Below are positions 1 to 7,192 of a DNA stretch of 11,830 bases, piece by piece. The notes beneath the pieces are model-generated. The model had not been told where the DNA came from and made no database searches. It was given only the letters and a program-made list of their open reading frames with translations. A program made the position numbers and the translations under genes. Position 1 is the first letter of the stretch, and every line of letters starts with the position of its first letter. This DNA comes from Bin87 sp034421995 (GTDB lineage Bacteria > Chloroflexota > Dehalococcoidia > Lucifugimonadales > UBA3495): contig DAOUJY010000053.1 of NCBI GenBank assembly GCA_034421995.1, positions 1 to 11,830 of the forward strand, in the 5' to 3' direction.

Positions 1-204
1 GATACCATGGCATGGTCGGCCTCCCTGGGTGGCAACGGTGCTTCGTAACCCGTTCCTTACCCGGAGAGGCCGGCCTTTTTCAACCCCTCAACTCAAAGTG
101 GGTACGCGTGAGAATGTAACCCTTTTGCCTACGGTTCGGACGCACGTCACGGTGGCAAAGCGATACGGCAGAATCACCACAGTATTGGCGAGATCTACGG
201 CCTG

Positions 205-1866
205 CTACACTGCCTCATCGTCCAGCAGGGTTCTGGCCAGTTCCCTGGCATCATCCAGACCGTTGACGAACCGTTCTTCCGGCAATCGTCGGAATACGTT
301 GAGGGATTTGAGCGTATCGGCCACGGGGCCGGAGAGGTTGAGCACTATACATTCGGTCTTGGTGGCGGCGGCAGCGGTGATGAGGCGCTCCATCACCAGG
401 GCGGCGCTGTCATCCATGTGGACGGTGTTGGAGAAGTCGAAGATGACGACCTGGTGCTCCTCAATATCCGAGCCGACCCGCCAGGCCAGTTCGTTGGCCG
501 ACGCGAAGGAAAACTGGCCGCGCAGATCGACCAGTCCCACGCGAGCCGAGAATTGATCGGCGTCGTCAGTATCGGCTGCGCCGGAGAAAAACGCCCGGTC
601 CAGCACGGGCACCGAAATCACGCGGCCCAGTTCCAGCCGCTCCGCTTCCCGAGCCCGGGCGAATCCCGCCACGATAAGGCCCAGGACGATGGCGGTAACC
701 AGATCTACAAATACCGTGACGCAGAGCGTGAGCAGCATCACCAGCAGGTAATCCCGCTGAACATAGCGAATGCGGGCGATGAGCCGCCAATCGATGATGT
801 CCCAGCCGGTCTTGATCAAGATGGCGGCGAGAGCGGCCAGGGGTATGGGTTCGGCTATCTGGCCCAAGCCCAGTATCAGGGCCAGCAACACCAACGCGCA
901 CAGCACGCCGGATACGGGGCTGGAGCCGCCGGCCCTGATGTTGACGGTGGTGCCCGACGTTGAGCCGGCGCCCGGCAGCGCCCCCAGCACGCCGGCGGCA
1001 ACATTGGCGATGCCCTGGCCGATGAGTTCCCGGTTGGGTTTGTGGCGAGCGCGGGTGAGGGAGTCGGCCACCAGGCACGCCACGAGGCTGTTGATGGAGC
1101 CGATGAGCGCCAACGTCAGCGCCGGCTGGATGGCCGATACCAGGAGTCCGGCCGACAACACGGGAAGTTGCAGCGCCGGCAGGGCCGTGGGCAACTGCCC
1201 GATTACCGGCGCGTCGCGCAACCACAGCGCGGCCAACGCGGTGCCAACGATCAGGGCGACCAGGGGTTCGGGCGCAAACCGGCGGAACCGGCGGGGCCAG
1301 AACACGCATATCGCCAGGGCAACCAAACCCACCACTACCGCGTGCAGGTTGAGAGACAACACCGCCTGCGGCCAGGAGCGAATGATCCCGAGCAAGCCGC
1401 CCGGCGCGGAGGCCACGCCCAGGAAGGGCAAAGTCTGGATTATGATAATGGTGATGCCGATGCCCGAGGTGAATCCGGCAATCATGGAGTACGGCGTATA
1501 GGTGACGAACCGGCCAATGCGCAGAACTCCCAGGGCCACCTGAATCAGGCCGGCCAGCATCACGATGGTGAAGGCTTCAGCCGCGTCGCTGGCGTGTTGG
1601 GTGAGCACCACGATCATGCCCACCACCATCGCCGCGGCGGGAAAGGCGATTCGGGCTGCCGACCCGCCGAATATCGACGCGAATAACCCAACGACTATGG
1701 AGCCGTATATGCCCGCGACCGGACCCAACCCGGTGGCGACGCCGTAGGCCAACGAGACCGGCAGCACCGTGGCCGCCGTGGTGAGGCCGCCGAAAACGTC
1801 GCCCGACAACTGTCGGGGCTGGTAGGGCAGGCGCAACTTGCTACGTATTGTTGCTGCCGCTTTCAT
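205..1866 (-). CDS. SulP/SLC26-family anion transporter with C-terminal STAS domain
   Basis: Inner-membrane transporter of the SulP family, which moves inorganic anions such as sulfate or bicarbonate, or dicarboxylates; the substrate cannot be told from sequence. Numbering residues from the TTG at 1893, the protein has many hydrophobic segments from about 33 to 412. The family core is recognisable in the N-terminal stretch VLPVSLAYGVATGLGPVAGI (43-62) and in the conserved loop LIGQGIANVAAGVLGALPGAG (290-310) followed by NIRAGG. A STAS domain runs from about 452 to 555, with the characteristic DFSNTVHMDDSAAL segment (486-499). The length is normal for the family. I prefer the ATG at 1866 (553 aa) to the TTG at 1893: it leaves an intact SulP N-terminus, although only a weak CCGGA precedes it. 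The gene lies 51 bases after the small DUF4177-like gene on the same strand, so co-transcription is possible. No terminator is visible downstream in 1-204. Confidence 0.93.
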   Translation of the reverse strand: MKAAATIRSKLRLPYQPRQLSGDVFGGLTTAATVLPVSLAYGVATGLGPVAGIYGSIVVGLFASIFGGSAARIAFPAAAMVVGMIVVLTQHASDAAEAFTIVMLAGLIQVALGVLRIGRFVTYTPYSMIAGFTSGIGITIIIIQTLPFLGVASAPGGLLGIIRSWPQAVLSLNLHAVVVGLVALAICVFWPRRFRRFAPEPLVALIVGTALAALWLRDAPVIGQLPTALPALQLPVLSAGLLVSAIQPALTLALIGSINSLVACLVADSLTRARHKPNRELIGQGIANVAAGVLGALPGAGSTSGTTVNIRAGGSSPVSGVLCALVLLALILGLGQIAEPIPLAALAAILIKTGWDIIDWRLIARIRYVQRDYLLVMLLTLCVTVFVDLVTAIVLGLIVAGFARAREAERLELGRVISVPVLDRAFFSGAADTDDADQFSARVGLVDLRGQFSFASANELAWRVGSDIEEHQVVIFDFSNTVHMDDSAALVMERLITAAAATKTECIVLNLSGPVADTLKSLNVFRRLPEERFVNGLDDARELARTLLDDEAV

Positions 1867-1917
1867 TATTTCCGGCAGAAAGCCAAGGCGCAACCGTCGA
1901 CAGGGTCAACAGTAATA

Positions 1918-2124
1918 CTAACCCACCGGCCTTTTCCAGTAATAGTACACGTAGCAATCGGTGGGGTTCTGGGGCACGAAAAGGGGCATGGCCGACACCA
2001 GTTCCCATCCTGACGCGCCACGTTGGTTCAAGTATTCTTCATCGACGGAATCGACGTTCATCCCGCCGCCGAAAAATCCTCCGGATCGAATCGGTATCTT
2101 GTCAACGGTGTATTCCCACTTCAT
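1918..2124 (-). CDS. Small DUF4177-like protein
   Basis: A 68-residue protein matching the DUF4177 pattern: it begins MKWEYTVDKI, has a central LNQRGASGWELVSAMP segment and ends with aromatic residues and basic YYYWKRPVG. Members are small soluble alpha/beta proteins of unknown function, often dispersed through genomes. The frame is open further upstream to 2196, but that extension would translate a perfect palindromic repeat (2161-2189). The ATG at 2124 has a good ribosome binding site (AAAGGA, eight bases upstream) and gives the family's usual N-terminus, so I place the start there. It lies between the GMC gene and the SulP gene on the same strand. No function can be assigned. Confidence 0.8.
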   Translation of the reverse strand: MKWEYTVDKIPIRSGGFFGGGMNVDSVDEEYLNQRGASGWELVSAMPLFVPQNPTDCYVYYYWKRPVG

Positions 2125-2160
2125 GCAAACAATCCTTTTGGCGCTCAACCAATTTCCCAC

Positions 2161-2189
2161 GTAGGGGCGGGTTTGAAACCCGCCCCTAC
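2161..2189. repeat. Perfect palindromic repeat with TAGGGGCG/CGCCCCTA ends
   Basis: Two 14-base arms, GTAGGGGCGGGTTT and AAACCCGCCCCTAC, are perfect inverse complements around a single central base. The element lies between the GMC stop (2214) and the DUF4177-like start (2124). No T-run follows on either strand, so it does not look like an intrinsic terminator. It shares its outer TAGGGGCG/CGCCCCTA with the hairpin at 3871-3896 but has a different core, which suggests a dispersed family of short palindromic elements. Confidence 0.85.
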
Positions 2190-2213
2190 TCTTCAATTCG
2201 CGGTTGTTTCTGC

Positions 2214-3758
2214 CTATTGCCCCGCTTTCACCCAGTCGGCGCAGCGTTCGCCGATCATGATGGTGGTGCAGTTGGTATTGGCGCGGATTACGTTAGGCAT
2301 GACCGAGGCGTCGGCGACCTTGATGCCCTCCAGCCCGTGGATGTTCAGTTGCTGGTCAACCACCGCCATGGGGTCGCTGGCCGGGCCAATCTTGCAGGTG
2401 CCCGAGGCATGGGTGGTGTTGAACACCGTGCGACGCATCCAGTTGTCCAGCGCTTCGTCGGATTCCAGGTCTTCGGGGGCGGGCTGTTGTATTTCCTCCA
2501 CGATGGGGCCGAAGGCGTCGTTCTCCAGCAGGTTGACGCTGATGCGGACCGCCTCCCGCAGACGCTCCACGTCCCGCTCCTCCTCCAGGTAGTGGTAGTT
2601 GAGCGACGGCTGCACGTGGGGGTCGTTGGTGGACAGGCGGACCTCGCCGGCCCCGTCGGCCAACTCCAGGATGCACTGGATGCGGACGCCCCCCGGCTCG
2701 AAGGGGTCGGCGCCGCCGATGGGGGTGGAGAAGGACGACGCCGTGATCTGCATATCATTGCGGTCGGGTGAGCCGGTGGCGGTGTAACGCAGGGCCGTCT
2801 GGGTGCGCGGCGCCAGGGGGTCCTGCTCGTGGTCGTCCCGCACCTTGCAGATGACGGCGACGATGGGATGATCGCGGAGGTTCCGGCCCACGCCGGGCAG
2901 TTCGTGGATCACCGGTATGCCCATTTCGCGCAGGTGGTCCGCCGGACCCACGCCGGACAGCATCAGGATCTGGGGCGAGGCCATGGCGCCAGCGGAGAGC
3001 ACGATCTGGTCGGACTCCACCTGGTACACCTCGCCTCCGCTCTCCACCTCCACGCCGACGGCGCGCTTGCCCTCGAACAGGATGCGGCGCACGACGACAC
3101 TGGAGCGCACCGTCAGGTTGAGGCGGTGGCGCACGGCCCGGAGGAAGGTCAGCGCGGTGCTCATGCGGACGCCTTCGGGGTTGTTCATGGGGATCGGGCC
3201 CACGCCGCCGGAGTCGGGATGGTTCATATCCTCATCAGACGGATAGCCGGCCTCCAGGCAGGACTGGACAAAGGCATTCTGGAAGGGCAGCCATTCCTGG
3301 CGCGGGAAGCGCCGTACCGGAATGGGGCCTTCTGAGCCGTGGAAGTCGTCGCTGATGTCCAGGTCGGTTTCCATCCGGCGGAAGTAGGGCAGGACATTGA
3401 CGAAAGACCACTGGTCGTTGCCCTCGGCGGCCCAGCCGTCGTAGTCCTCGGGCACGCCGCGCAGCAGCACCTGGCCGTTGATGGCGCTGGTGCCGCCCAC
3501 CACCTTGCCGCGCGGCGCGGGCAGCATCTCGGTCTGCTCCGGAGAACCCTGGGCCCACCAGGTCCAGTTGTGGGGCGCGCCCTGGGCCGAGGCGTCGGGT
3601 TTGTAGCCGTACTTCAGGTCGTCGGGGTAGTGCTCGTATTCGGGATAGTCCGGCCCGGCCTCCAGCAGCAGCACCGAGCGATTGGCGTCCTCGGCCAGCC
3701 GGGAGGCCACCACGCATCCGCCGGAACCGGCTCCGATAACAATGACGTCGTACTTCAT
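2214..3758 (-). CDS. GMC-family FAD-dependent oxidoreductase (choline dehydrogenase/alcohol oxidase type)
   Basis: A 514-residue cytosolic flavoprotein of the glucose-methanol-choline family, which oxidises alcohols to aldehydes or ketones with FAD. The FAD-binding Rossmann motif is at the N-terminus (VIGAGSGG, 7-14) with the ribose-binding acidic residue at the end of strand two (LLLEAG, 30-35). GMC signature 1 spans about 78-101 (APRGKVVGGTSAINGQ) and signature 2 spans about 257-272 (GAMASPQILMLSGVGP). The C-terminal catalytic region has H450 (THASGTCKIG), where the catalytic base normally lies, and the ANTNCTTIMIGE segment (493-504), whose N496 matches the second catalytic His/Asn. Length is typical and no signal peptide is seen. 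The ATG at 3758 is preceded by AGGTGG. A terminator upstream (3834-3863) separates it from the amidohydrolase gene, so it probably has its own promoter in 3759-3833. The exact alcohol substrate is unknown; members of this kind act on choline, polyethylene glycol or other alcohols. Confidence 0.95.
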   Translation of the reverse strand: MKYDVIVIGAGSGGCVVASRLAEDANRSVLLLEAGPDYPEYEHYPDDLKYGYKPDASAQGAPHNWTWWAQGSPEQTEMLPAPRGKVVGGTSAINGQVLLRGVPEDYDGWAAEGNDQWSFVNVLPYFRRMETDLDISDDFHGSEGPIPVRRFPRQEWLPFQNAFVQSCLEAGYPSDEDMNHPDSGGVGPIPMNNPEGVRMSTALTFLRAVRHRLNLTVRSSVVVRRILFEGKRAVGVEVESGGEVYQVESDQIVLSAGAMASPQILMLSGVGPADHLREMGIPVIHELPGVGRNLRDHPIVAVICKVRDDHEQDPLAPRTQTALRYTATGSPDRNDMQITASSFSTPIGGADPFEPGGVRIQCILELADGAGEVRLSTNDPHVQPSLNYHYLEEERDVERLREAVRISVNLLENDAFGPIVEEIQQPAPEDLESDEALDNWMRRTVFNTTHASGTCKIGPASDPMAVVDQQLNIHGLEGIKVADASVMPNVIRANTNCTTIMIGERCADWVKAGQ

Positions 3759-3833
3759 GATTCCACCTGCCGCGAGTTGGGTTCAGAGTGGGTAGGATTA
3801 GCCGGGCAAGGATAAAACAAGGGGGATGGATTG

Positions 3834-3863
3834 AAAAGGGCCGCGAGGCAATCCTCACGGCCC
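3834..3863 (-). terminator. Intrinsic terminator of the amidohydrolase gene
   Basis: Read on the minus strand, GGGCCGTGAGG, a four-base ATTG loop and CCTCGCGGCCC form an 11-bp stem with one mismatch, followed at once by TTTT. It lies about 50 bases after the amidohydrolase stop (3915) and before the GMC start (3758). This is a standard rho-independent terminator layout and implies that the two same-strand genes are transcribed separately. Confidence 0.75.
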
Positions 3864-3870
3864 AAAGCCA

Positions 3871-3896
3871 TAGGGGCGAATGATTATTCGCCCCTA
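3871..3896. repeat. Hairpin repeat with TAGGGGCG/CGCCCCTA ends
   Basis: An 11-base perfect inverted repeat, TAGGGGCGAAT and ATTCGCCCCTA, around a GATT loop. It lies between the amidohydrolase stop and its terminator hairpin, seven bases from the latter. It has the same outer eight bases as the palindrome at 2161-2189 but a different core. No T-run follows it on the minus strand, so it is probably a dispersed repeat and not the terminator. Confidence 0.8.
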
Positions 3897-3914
3897 CAAC
3901 GATGACGAACCAGC

Positions 3915-5936
3915 CTATCCGCGACCGTTGCGCAGCAGGAGGCCGGGCATTGCGCCGGTGGGCTCGCCATCCTGGAAGGTGATCTCACCGTTCACCAGGG
4001 TGTAGCGGTAGCCCCTGGCCTTCTGGATGCGACGCCACTCGCCTCCGGGCAGGTCCTCCGCGACCTCGGAAGGCAGCACCTCCAGCTTCTCCAAGTCGTA
4101 GATGACCATGTCCGCCGGCGAGCCTTCGCGCAGCGCGCCCCGGTCCTGGAAGCCGCCGAAGTGGGCCGGCAGGTAGGACAGCTTGAAATGAGCGTCCTCC
4201 AGGGTGATGACCTGTTCGTCGCGCACCAGCCAGGCCAGCATATCAGTGGGATAGATGCCGGCCGTGAGGAACTTGACGTGAGCGCCGCCGTCGGAAACGC
4301 CGGCGACGACGTGGTTGGAGTCCAGCACCTCCGCCGTGTACTGCGCCACGTCGCGGCCCTGGGTGTCGGCGTAGAACTCGGTGGCCAGGTCGTCCTCAAC
4401 GCACATATCCAGCAGCGCGTCGATAACATGCTTGCCCTGCTCATCGGCAATGTCCTGAACGGTCAGGCCGGCCTGCGGGCTGGAAGCCTCAGTCTCGTCC
4501 GGCGCCAGCGCGATCATGCGCCCATCGACGACGTTGACGACAAAGGACTTCAGGCGCAGTTCGCCGTTGGTGATGCAGCGTCCGCCGTCGTGTTCGTACT
4601 CGTAGCCGTGGGTATCGCAGACGAACTTGTCGCCATCGTCGTCCACGCAGCCACCCTGGTGGGGGCAGGTGACCGACAGCAACTTGTAGCCGTCGCGGGT
4701 GTTGACCAGGAAGTAGTCCGCGCCGCTGACATTGACCTTGGCGGGCATCCGGGTGAAGTCGGCCTCGGCGCCGATGTCAATCTTCACCTTGCGGGTCATG
4801 ACCTGGAGGCTGCCCACGGAGCCGGGCGTGACCTGGGTGGGACGTCGGCCCGAGTCCCATTCTTCCTTCAGCTTCCGCCGCATCTCCGGGTCGGACATCT
4901 TGGCCTTCCGGGTGGCCTTGTCGCCCAGGGTGACCTCGCGCCACATGGGAGTGTCGTCGAACAGGTTCCAGTCTTCGAAGGTGAGTTCGAAGCCGCCGCG
5001 GCGGGTGTTGCCCTGTCCGTACACCCGCAGGCCCCGCTCGGCGCAACTCTCGAGCCAGCGGATGCGCTCGCGGTGCTGTTCGGGATGCACAGAGTTGGGG
5101 GACACCGTCTGGTACAGCACGGGACGGCCGGAGACTTCGGCCACCTTTTCAAAGAACAGGCGCGCGCCTTCGCCCAGGGGCCGGCCTTCCTCGCCGGTCT
5201 CCTGGTAAGCCAACTCGATGAACCCCTCGTCCCGGTCGGCCAGCACCTTGGCGAAGGTCAGCACCTCGTGCTCGGAGAGCAGGTCGGTAATCATCGGCGT
5301 TCCGTCGTAGTCGCGCTGCACCGAGTTGACGCCCAGCACCTGGGCCGACCAGCCGCAGGCGCCGGCGTCCATGGCCTCGTGGATGAGCCGCACCATTTCC
5401 TGCAACTCTTCCTCGGTGGGGCGGCGGTTCTTGGCCTCGTCCCAGCCCATCACCCAAGCGTAGAGCGGCGTCAGCGGCACGTAGGTCAGGCAGTTCACGC
5501 CCTTGGGGGTGTTGCTGAGGCTTTCCATGAAGTCCGGGAAGGTCACCCAGTTCCAGGGCATGCCTTCCTTCATGGCGTCGTAGGGGATGGCCTCGTTGCG
5601 GGTCATGCTCAGCATGGCGCGGTCCTGGTCCTCCACGCGGGACGGAGCGAAGCCGAACCCGCAGTTGCCCAGGGCCACCGACGTGACGCCGTGCCAGCCG
5701 GAAAGGGTGCAATAGGGGTCCCAGAAGATCTGGGCGTCGTAGTGGGTGTGCAGGTCAACAAAGCCGGGGGCAACGATCAGCCCTTCGGCGTCGATCACGC
5801 GGTCGGCGGTGCCGCCGTTCAGGCCGCCGATCTTGGCGACCCGGCCGTCCTTGATGGCAATGTCGCTGACGTAGCGCGGCGTTCGAGTTCCGTCAACTAT
5901 GGTGCCCCTTCTGATGATGATGTCATAATCGGCCAT
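3915..5936 (-). CDS. N-acyl-D-amino-acid deacylase-like amidohydrolase with an inserted Rieske [2Fe-2S] domain
   Basis: A 673-residue protein of the amidohydrolase superfamily, closest in pattern to N-acyl-D-amino-acid deacylases and relatives, which hydrolyse amide bonds with metal in a TIM barrel. The N-terminal beta-sandwich strand reads DIIIRRGTIVDGT (5-17), followed by the metal motif DLHTHYD (61-67, H63 and H65). The GNCGFG motif holds C92, the bridging Cys position of D-aminoacylase. SDGGAH (548-553) supplies the catalytic Asp D549. The C-terminal strand (LREGSPADMVIYDL, 602-615) closes the sandwich. Between barrel residues near 375 and the resumption at GLTVQDIADEQGK (490-502) lies an extra domain, about 382-478. 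It contains CPH (424-426) and CDTHG (440-444), the Rieske ligand pattern of two Cys and two His. Relatives I know are roughly 100 residues shorter and lack it. The ATG at 5936 has a strong AGGAGG site. It is divergent from the flavin oxidoreductase gene. Substrate is unknown. Confidence 0.9.
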   Translation of the reverse strand: MADYDIIIRRGTIVDGTRTPRYVSDIAIKDGRVAKIGGLNGGTADRVIDAEGLIVAPGFVDLHTHYDAQIFWDPYCTLSGWHGVTSVALGNCGFGFAPSRVEDQDRAMLSMTRNEAIPYDAMKEGMPWNWVTFPDFMESLSNTPKGVNCLTYVPLTPLYAWVMGWDEAKNRRPTEEELQEMVRLIHEAMDAGACGWSAQVLGVNSVQRDYDGTPMITDLLSEHEVLTFAKVLADRDEGFIELAYQETGEEGRPLGEGARLFFEKVAEVSGRPVLYQTVSPNSVHPEQHRERIRWLESCAERGLRVYGQGNTRRGGFELTFEDWNLFDDTPMWREVTLGDKATRKAKMSDPEMRRKLKEEWDSGRRPTQVTPGSVGSLQVMTRKVKIDIGAEADFTRMPAKVNVSGADYFLVNTRDGYKLLSVTCPHQGGCVDDDGDKFVCDTHGYEYEHDGGRCITNGELRLKSFVVNVVDGRMIALAPDETEASSPQAGLTVQDIADEQGKHVIDALLDMCVEDDLATEFYADTQGRDVAQYTAEVLDSNHVVAGVSDGGAHVKFLTAGIYPTDMLAWLVRDEQVITLEDAHFKLSYLPAHFGGFQDRGALREGSPADMVIYDLEKLEVLPSEVAEDLPGGEWRRIQKARGYRYTLVNGEITFQDGEPTGAMPGLLLRNGRG

Positions 5937-5981
5937 GAGTCCCCTCCTCTGGGTTGCTCGTGGAGACGGGTGGCAAAATGT

Positions 5982-6001
5982 CGGAATCCGTCGCGATTCC
6001 G
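5982..6001. promoter_or_regulatory. Inverted repeat in the leader of the amidohydrolase gene
   Basis: CGGAATC and GATTCCG, a perfect 7-bp inverted repeat around six bases, lie between the putative -10 box of the amidohydrolase gene (6019-6024) and its start codon (5936). The position, just downstream of the expected transcription start, suits an operator or a leader hairpin. No T-run follows on the minus strand, so attenuation is not evident. The assignment rests on symmetry and position only. Confidence 0.4.
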
Positions 6002-6018
6002 CATGTACGTTAGTCTAA

Positions 6019-6041
6019 ATTATAAGAGAACGAGGCGTCAA
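6019..6041 (-). promoter_or_regulatory. Possible promoter of the amidohydrolase gene
   Basis: In an AT-rich patch of otherwise GC-rich sequence, the minus strand has a consensus TATAAT at 6019-6024, about 83 bases before the start codon. A TTGACG lies at 6036-6041, but the spacer between them is only 11 bases, too short for a standard sigma70 pair. The -10 box is convincing; the -35 box is either this oddly placed one or a weaker AT-rich hexamer further upstream. Confidence 0.4.
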
Positions 6042-6095
6042 TAAATTTTATTCGTATTTCAAATGCAGTATCGCAACACAGTGGCGAGGCCCGGG

Positions 6096-6124
6096 ATGAC
6101 GTTGCTGGGCGCAGGCACTATAAT
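6096..6124 (+). promoter_or_regulatory. Promoter of the luciferase-like oxidoreductase gene
   Basis: A perfect TATAAT at 6119-6124 has ATGACG (4 of 6 matches to TTGACA) at 6096-6101, with a 17-base spacer. Transcription would start near 6131, leaving about 33 bases of leader that include the GGAGG ribosome binding site at 6154-6158. Confidence 0.55.
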
Positions 6125-6163
6125 CAGCCCCATGGAACTACCCGCCGCGCCAGGGAGGAACCC

Positions 6164-7192
6164 ATGAACTTTGGCATGTTCACCGACTTTCACATTGGGG
6201 AAAACAAGAGCCAGGCCGAGGCCTTTGACGAGTCGTTCACCCAGATTGACGACGCCGAGAGCATGGGGTTCGACACCGTGTGGCTGGCGGAACACCACTT
6301 CAGCCCGGAGCGGGCCGTGCTGGCGTCACCCATGGTCATCGCCAGCGCCATTGCCGCGCGCACCAGGCGCATCCGCACCGGGCTGGCGGTGCAGGTGCTG
6401 CCCCTGACCAACCCCCTGCGCGTGGCCGAGGAAGCCGCCACCGTTGACCACATCAGCAAGGGCCGCTTCGAGTTCGGCATCGGGCGCAGCGGCCTCACCA
6501 AGTACTACCAGGGCTACAACATCCCCTACGCGGAGAGCCGGCCCCGCTTCCTGGAGGCGCTGGACATCATCATGCAGGCTTGGGGGAACGACGAGTTCTC
6601 ATACGAGGGGCAGTTCCATTCGTATCAGGACGTGGCGGTGGTTCCCAAGCCCTTCCAGCAGCCCTACCCGCCGGTGCGCGTCGCCGTGGCCGGCGAGGAC
6701 ACCTTCCCGCTGATCGGCAAAATGGGGCATCCCATATTCGTCAGCGCCAATGCCGGCCGGGAACAGCTGATGGGACGCATCGCGTCCTACGAGGAGGCGC
6801 GGGCCGCATCCGGCCATACCGGAACCGCCGATATCGCCGTGCGGATACCGGTGTACGCGGCGGAAACGACGGAGCGGGCGCACTCCGAGCCCGAGGCCAG
6901 CGCGATGTCGGCCATCCAGTACGCGGCCAGCGAGTTGGTCAAGACCGCCGCCAGCGAGGAGACCGCCGCCCGTATCCGGCAGACGGCCAACACTCCCTAC
7001 TCCCAGGTTTTGCAGCAGCGGGTGGTGTTCGGCACGCCGGCGGAAATCGTGGAGCGGTTCCAAGGCTACCAGGAGGATTTCGGAGCCACCGGCGTGGTGA
7101 TGGAAGTGAACTACGGCGGGCGCATCCCCTACGACCGGGTGCGGAATTCGCTGCGCCTGATCAGCGAGCAGGTGATGCCGCACTTCAAGTAG
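6164..7192 (+). CDS. Luciferase-like (LLM class) flavin-dependent oxidoreductase
   Basis: A 342-residue cytosolic TIM-barrel protein of the bacterial luciferase-like monooxygenase class, which uses reduced FMN or F420 to oxygenate or otherwise transform organic substrates. The N-terminal strand is MNFGMFTDF. The family landmarks are GFDTVWLAEHHF (35-46), RTGLAVQVLPLTNPLRVAEE (71-90), the segment VDHISKGRFEFGIGRSG (94-110) and the C-terminal VVFGTPAEIVERF (287-299). Length is normal. The start is well supported: GGAGG lies five bases before the ATG and a good promoter lies upstream. It is transcribed divergently from the Rieske-amidohydrolase gene and could share regulation with it; a common pathway is inference. 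Its last eight bases overlap the end of the opposite-strand gene at 7185. FMN versus F420 preference and the substrate cannot be decided from sequence. Luciferase-like enzymes are much expanded in SAR202-type Chloroflexota. Confidence 0.93.
   Translation: MNFGMFTDFHIGENKSQAEAFDESFTQIDDAESMGFDTVWLAEHHFSPERAVLASPMVIASAIAARTRRIRTGLAVQVLPLTNPLRVAEEAATVDHISKGRFEFGIGRSGLTKYYQGYNIPYAESRPRFLEALDIIMQAWGNDEFSYEGQFHSYQDVAVVPKPFQQPYPPVRVAVAGEDTFPLIGKMGHPIFVSANAGREQLMGRIASYEEARAASGHTGTADIAVRIPVYAAETTERAHSEPEASAMSAIQYAASELVKTAASEETAARIRQTANTPYSQVLQQRVVFGTPAEIVERFQGYQEDFGATGVVMEVNYGGRIPYDRVRNSLRLISEQVMPHFK

Noticed and set aside
64..80. GC-rich palindrome AGGCCGGCCT followed by TTTT, as a terminator
   Set aside because: With a minimal loop only three base pairs remain in the stem, which is too few for a terminator.
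29..556. A 175-codon plus-strand frame at the left edge
   Set aside because: It runs into the STAS-coding part of the SulP gene on the other strand, and its Ser/Arg/Thr-rich product resembles no protein.
1867..1893. Upstream TTG start for the SulP gene
   Set aside because: It has no ribosome binding site and adds nine residues outside the family pattern; the ATG at 1866 is more likely.
2125..2196. Longer N-terminus for the DUF4177-like protein
   Set aside because: It would translate the palindromic repeat at 2161-2189, while the ATG at 2124 has a good ribosome binding site and matches the family start.
4161..6044. A 627-codon open frame on the plus strand, antisense to the amidohydrolase gene
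   Set aside because: It mirrors a GC-rich gene on the other strand; the product is Gly/Val/His-rich with no recognisable domain, and the minus-strand frame has clear family motifs and a ribosome binding site.
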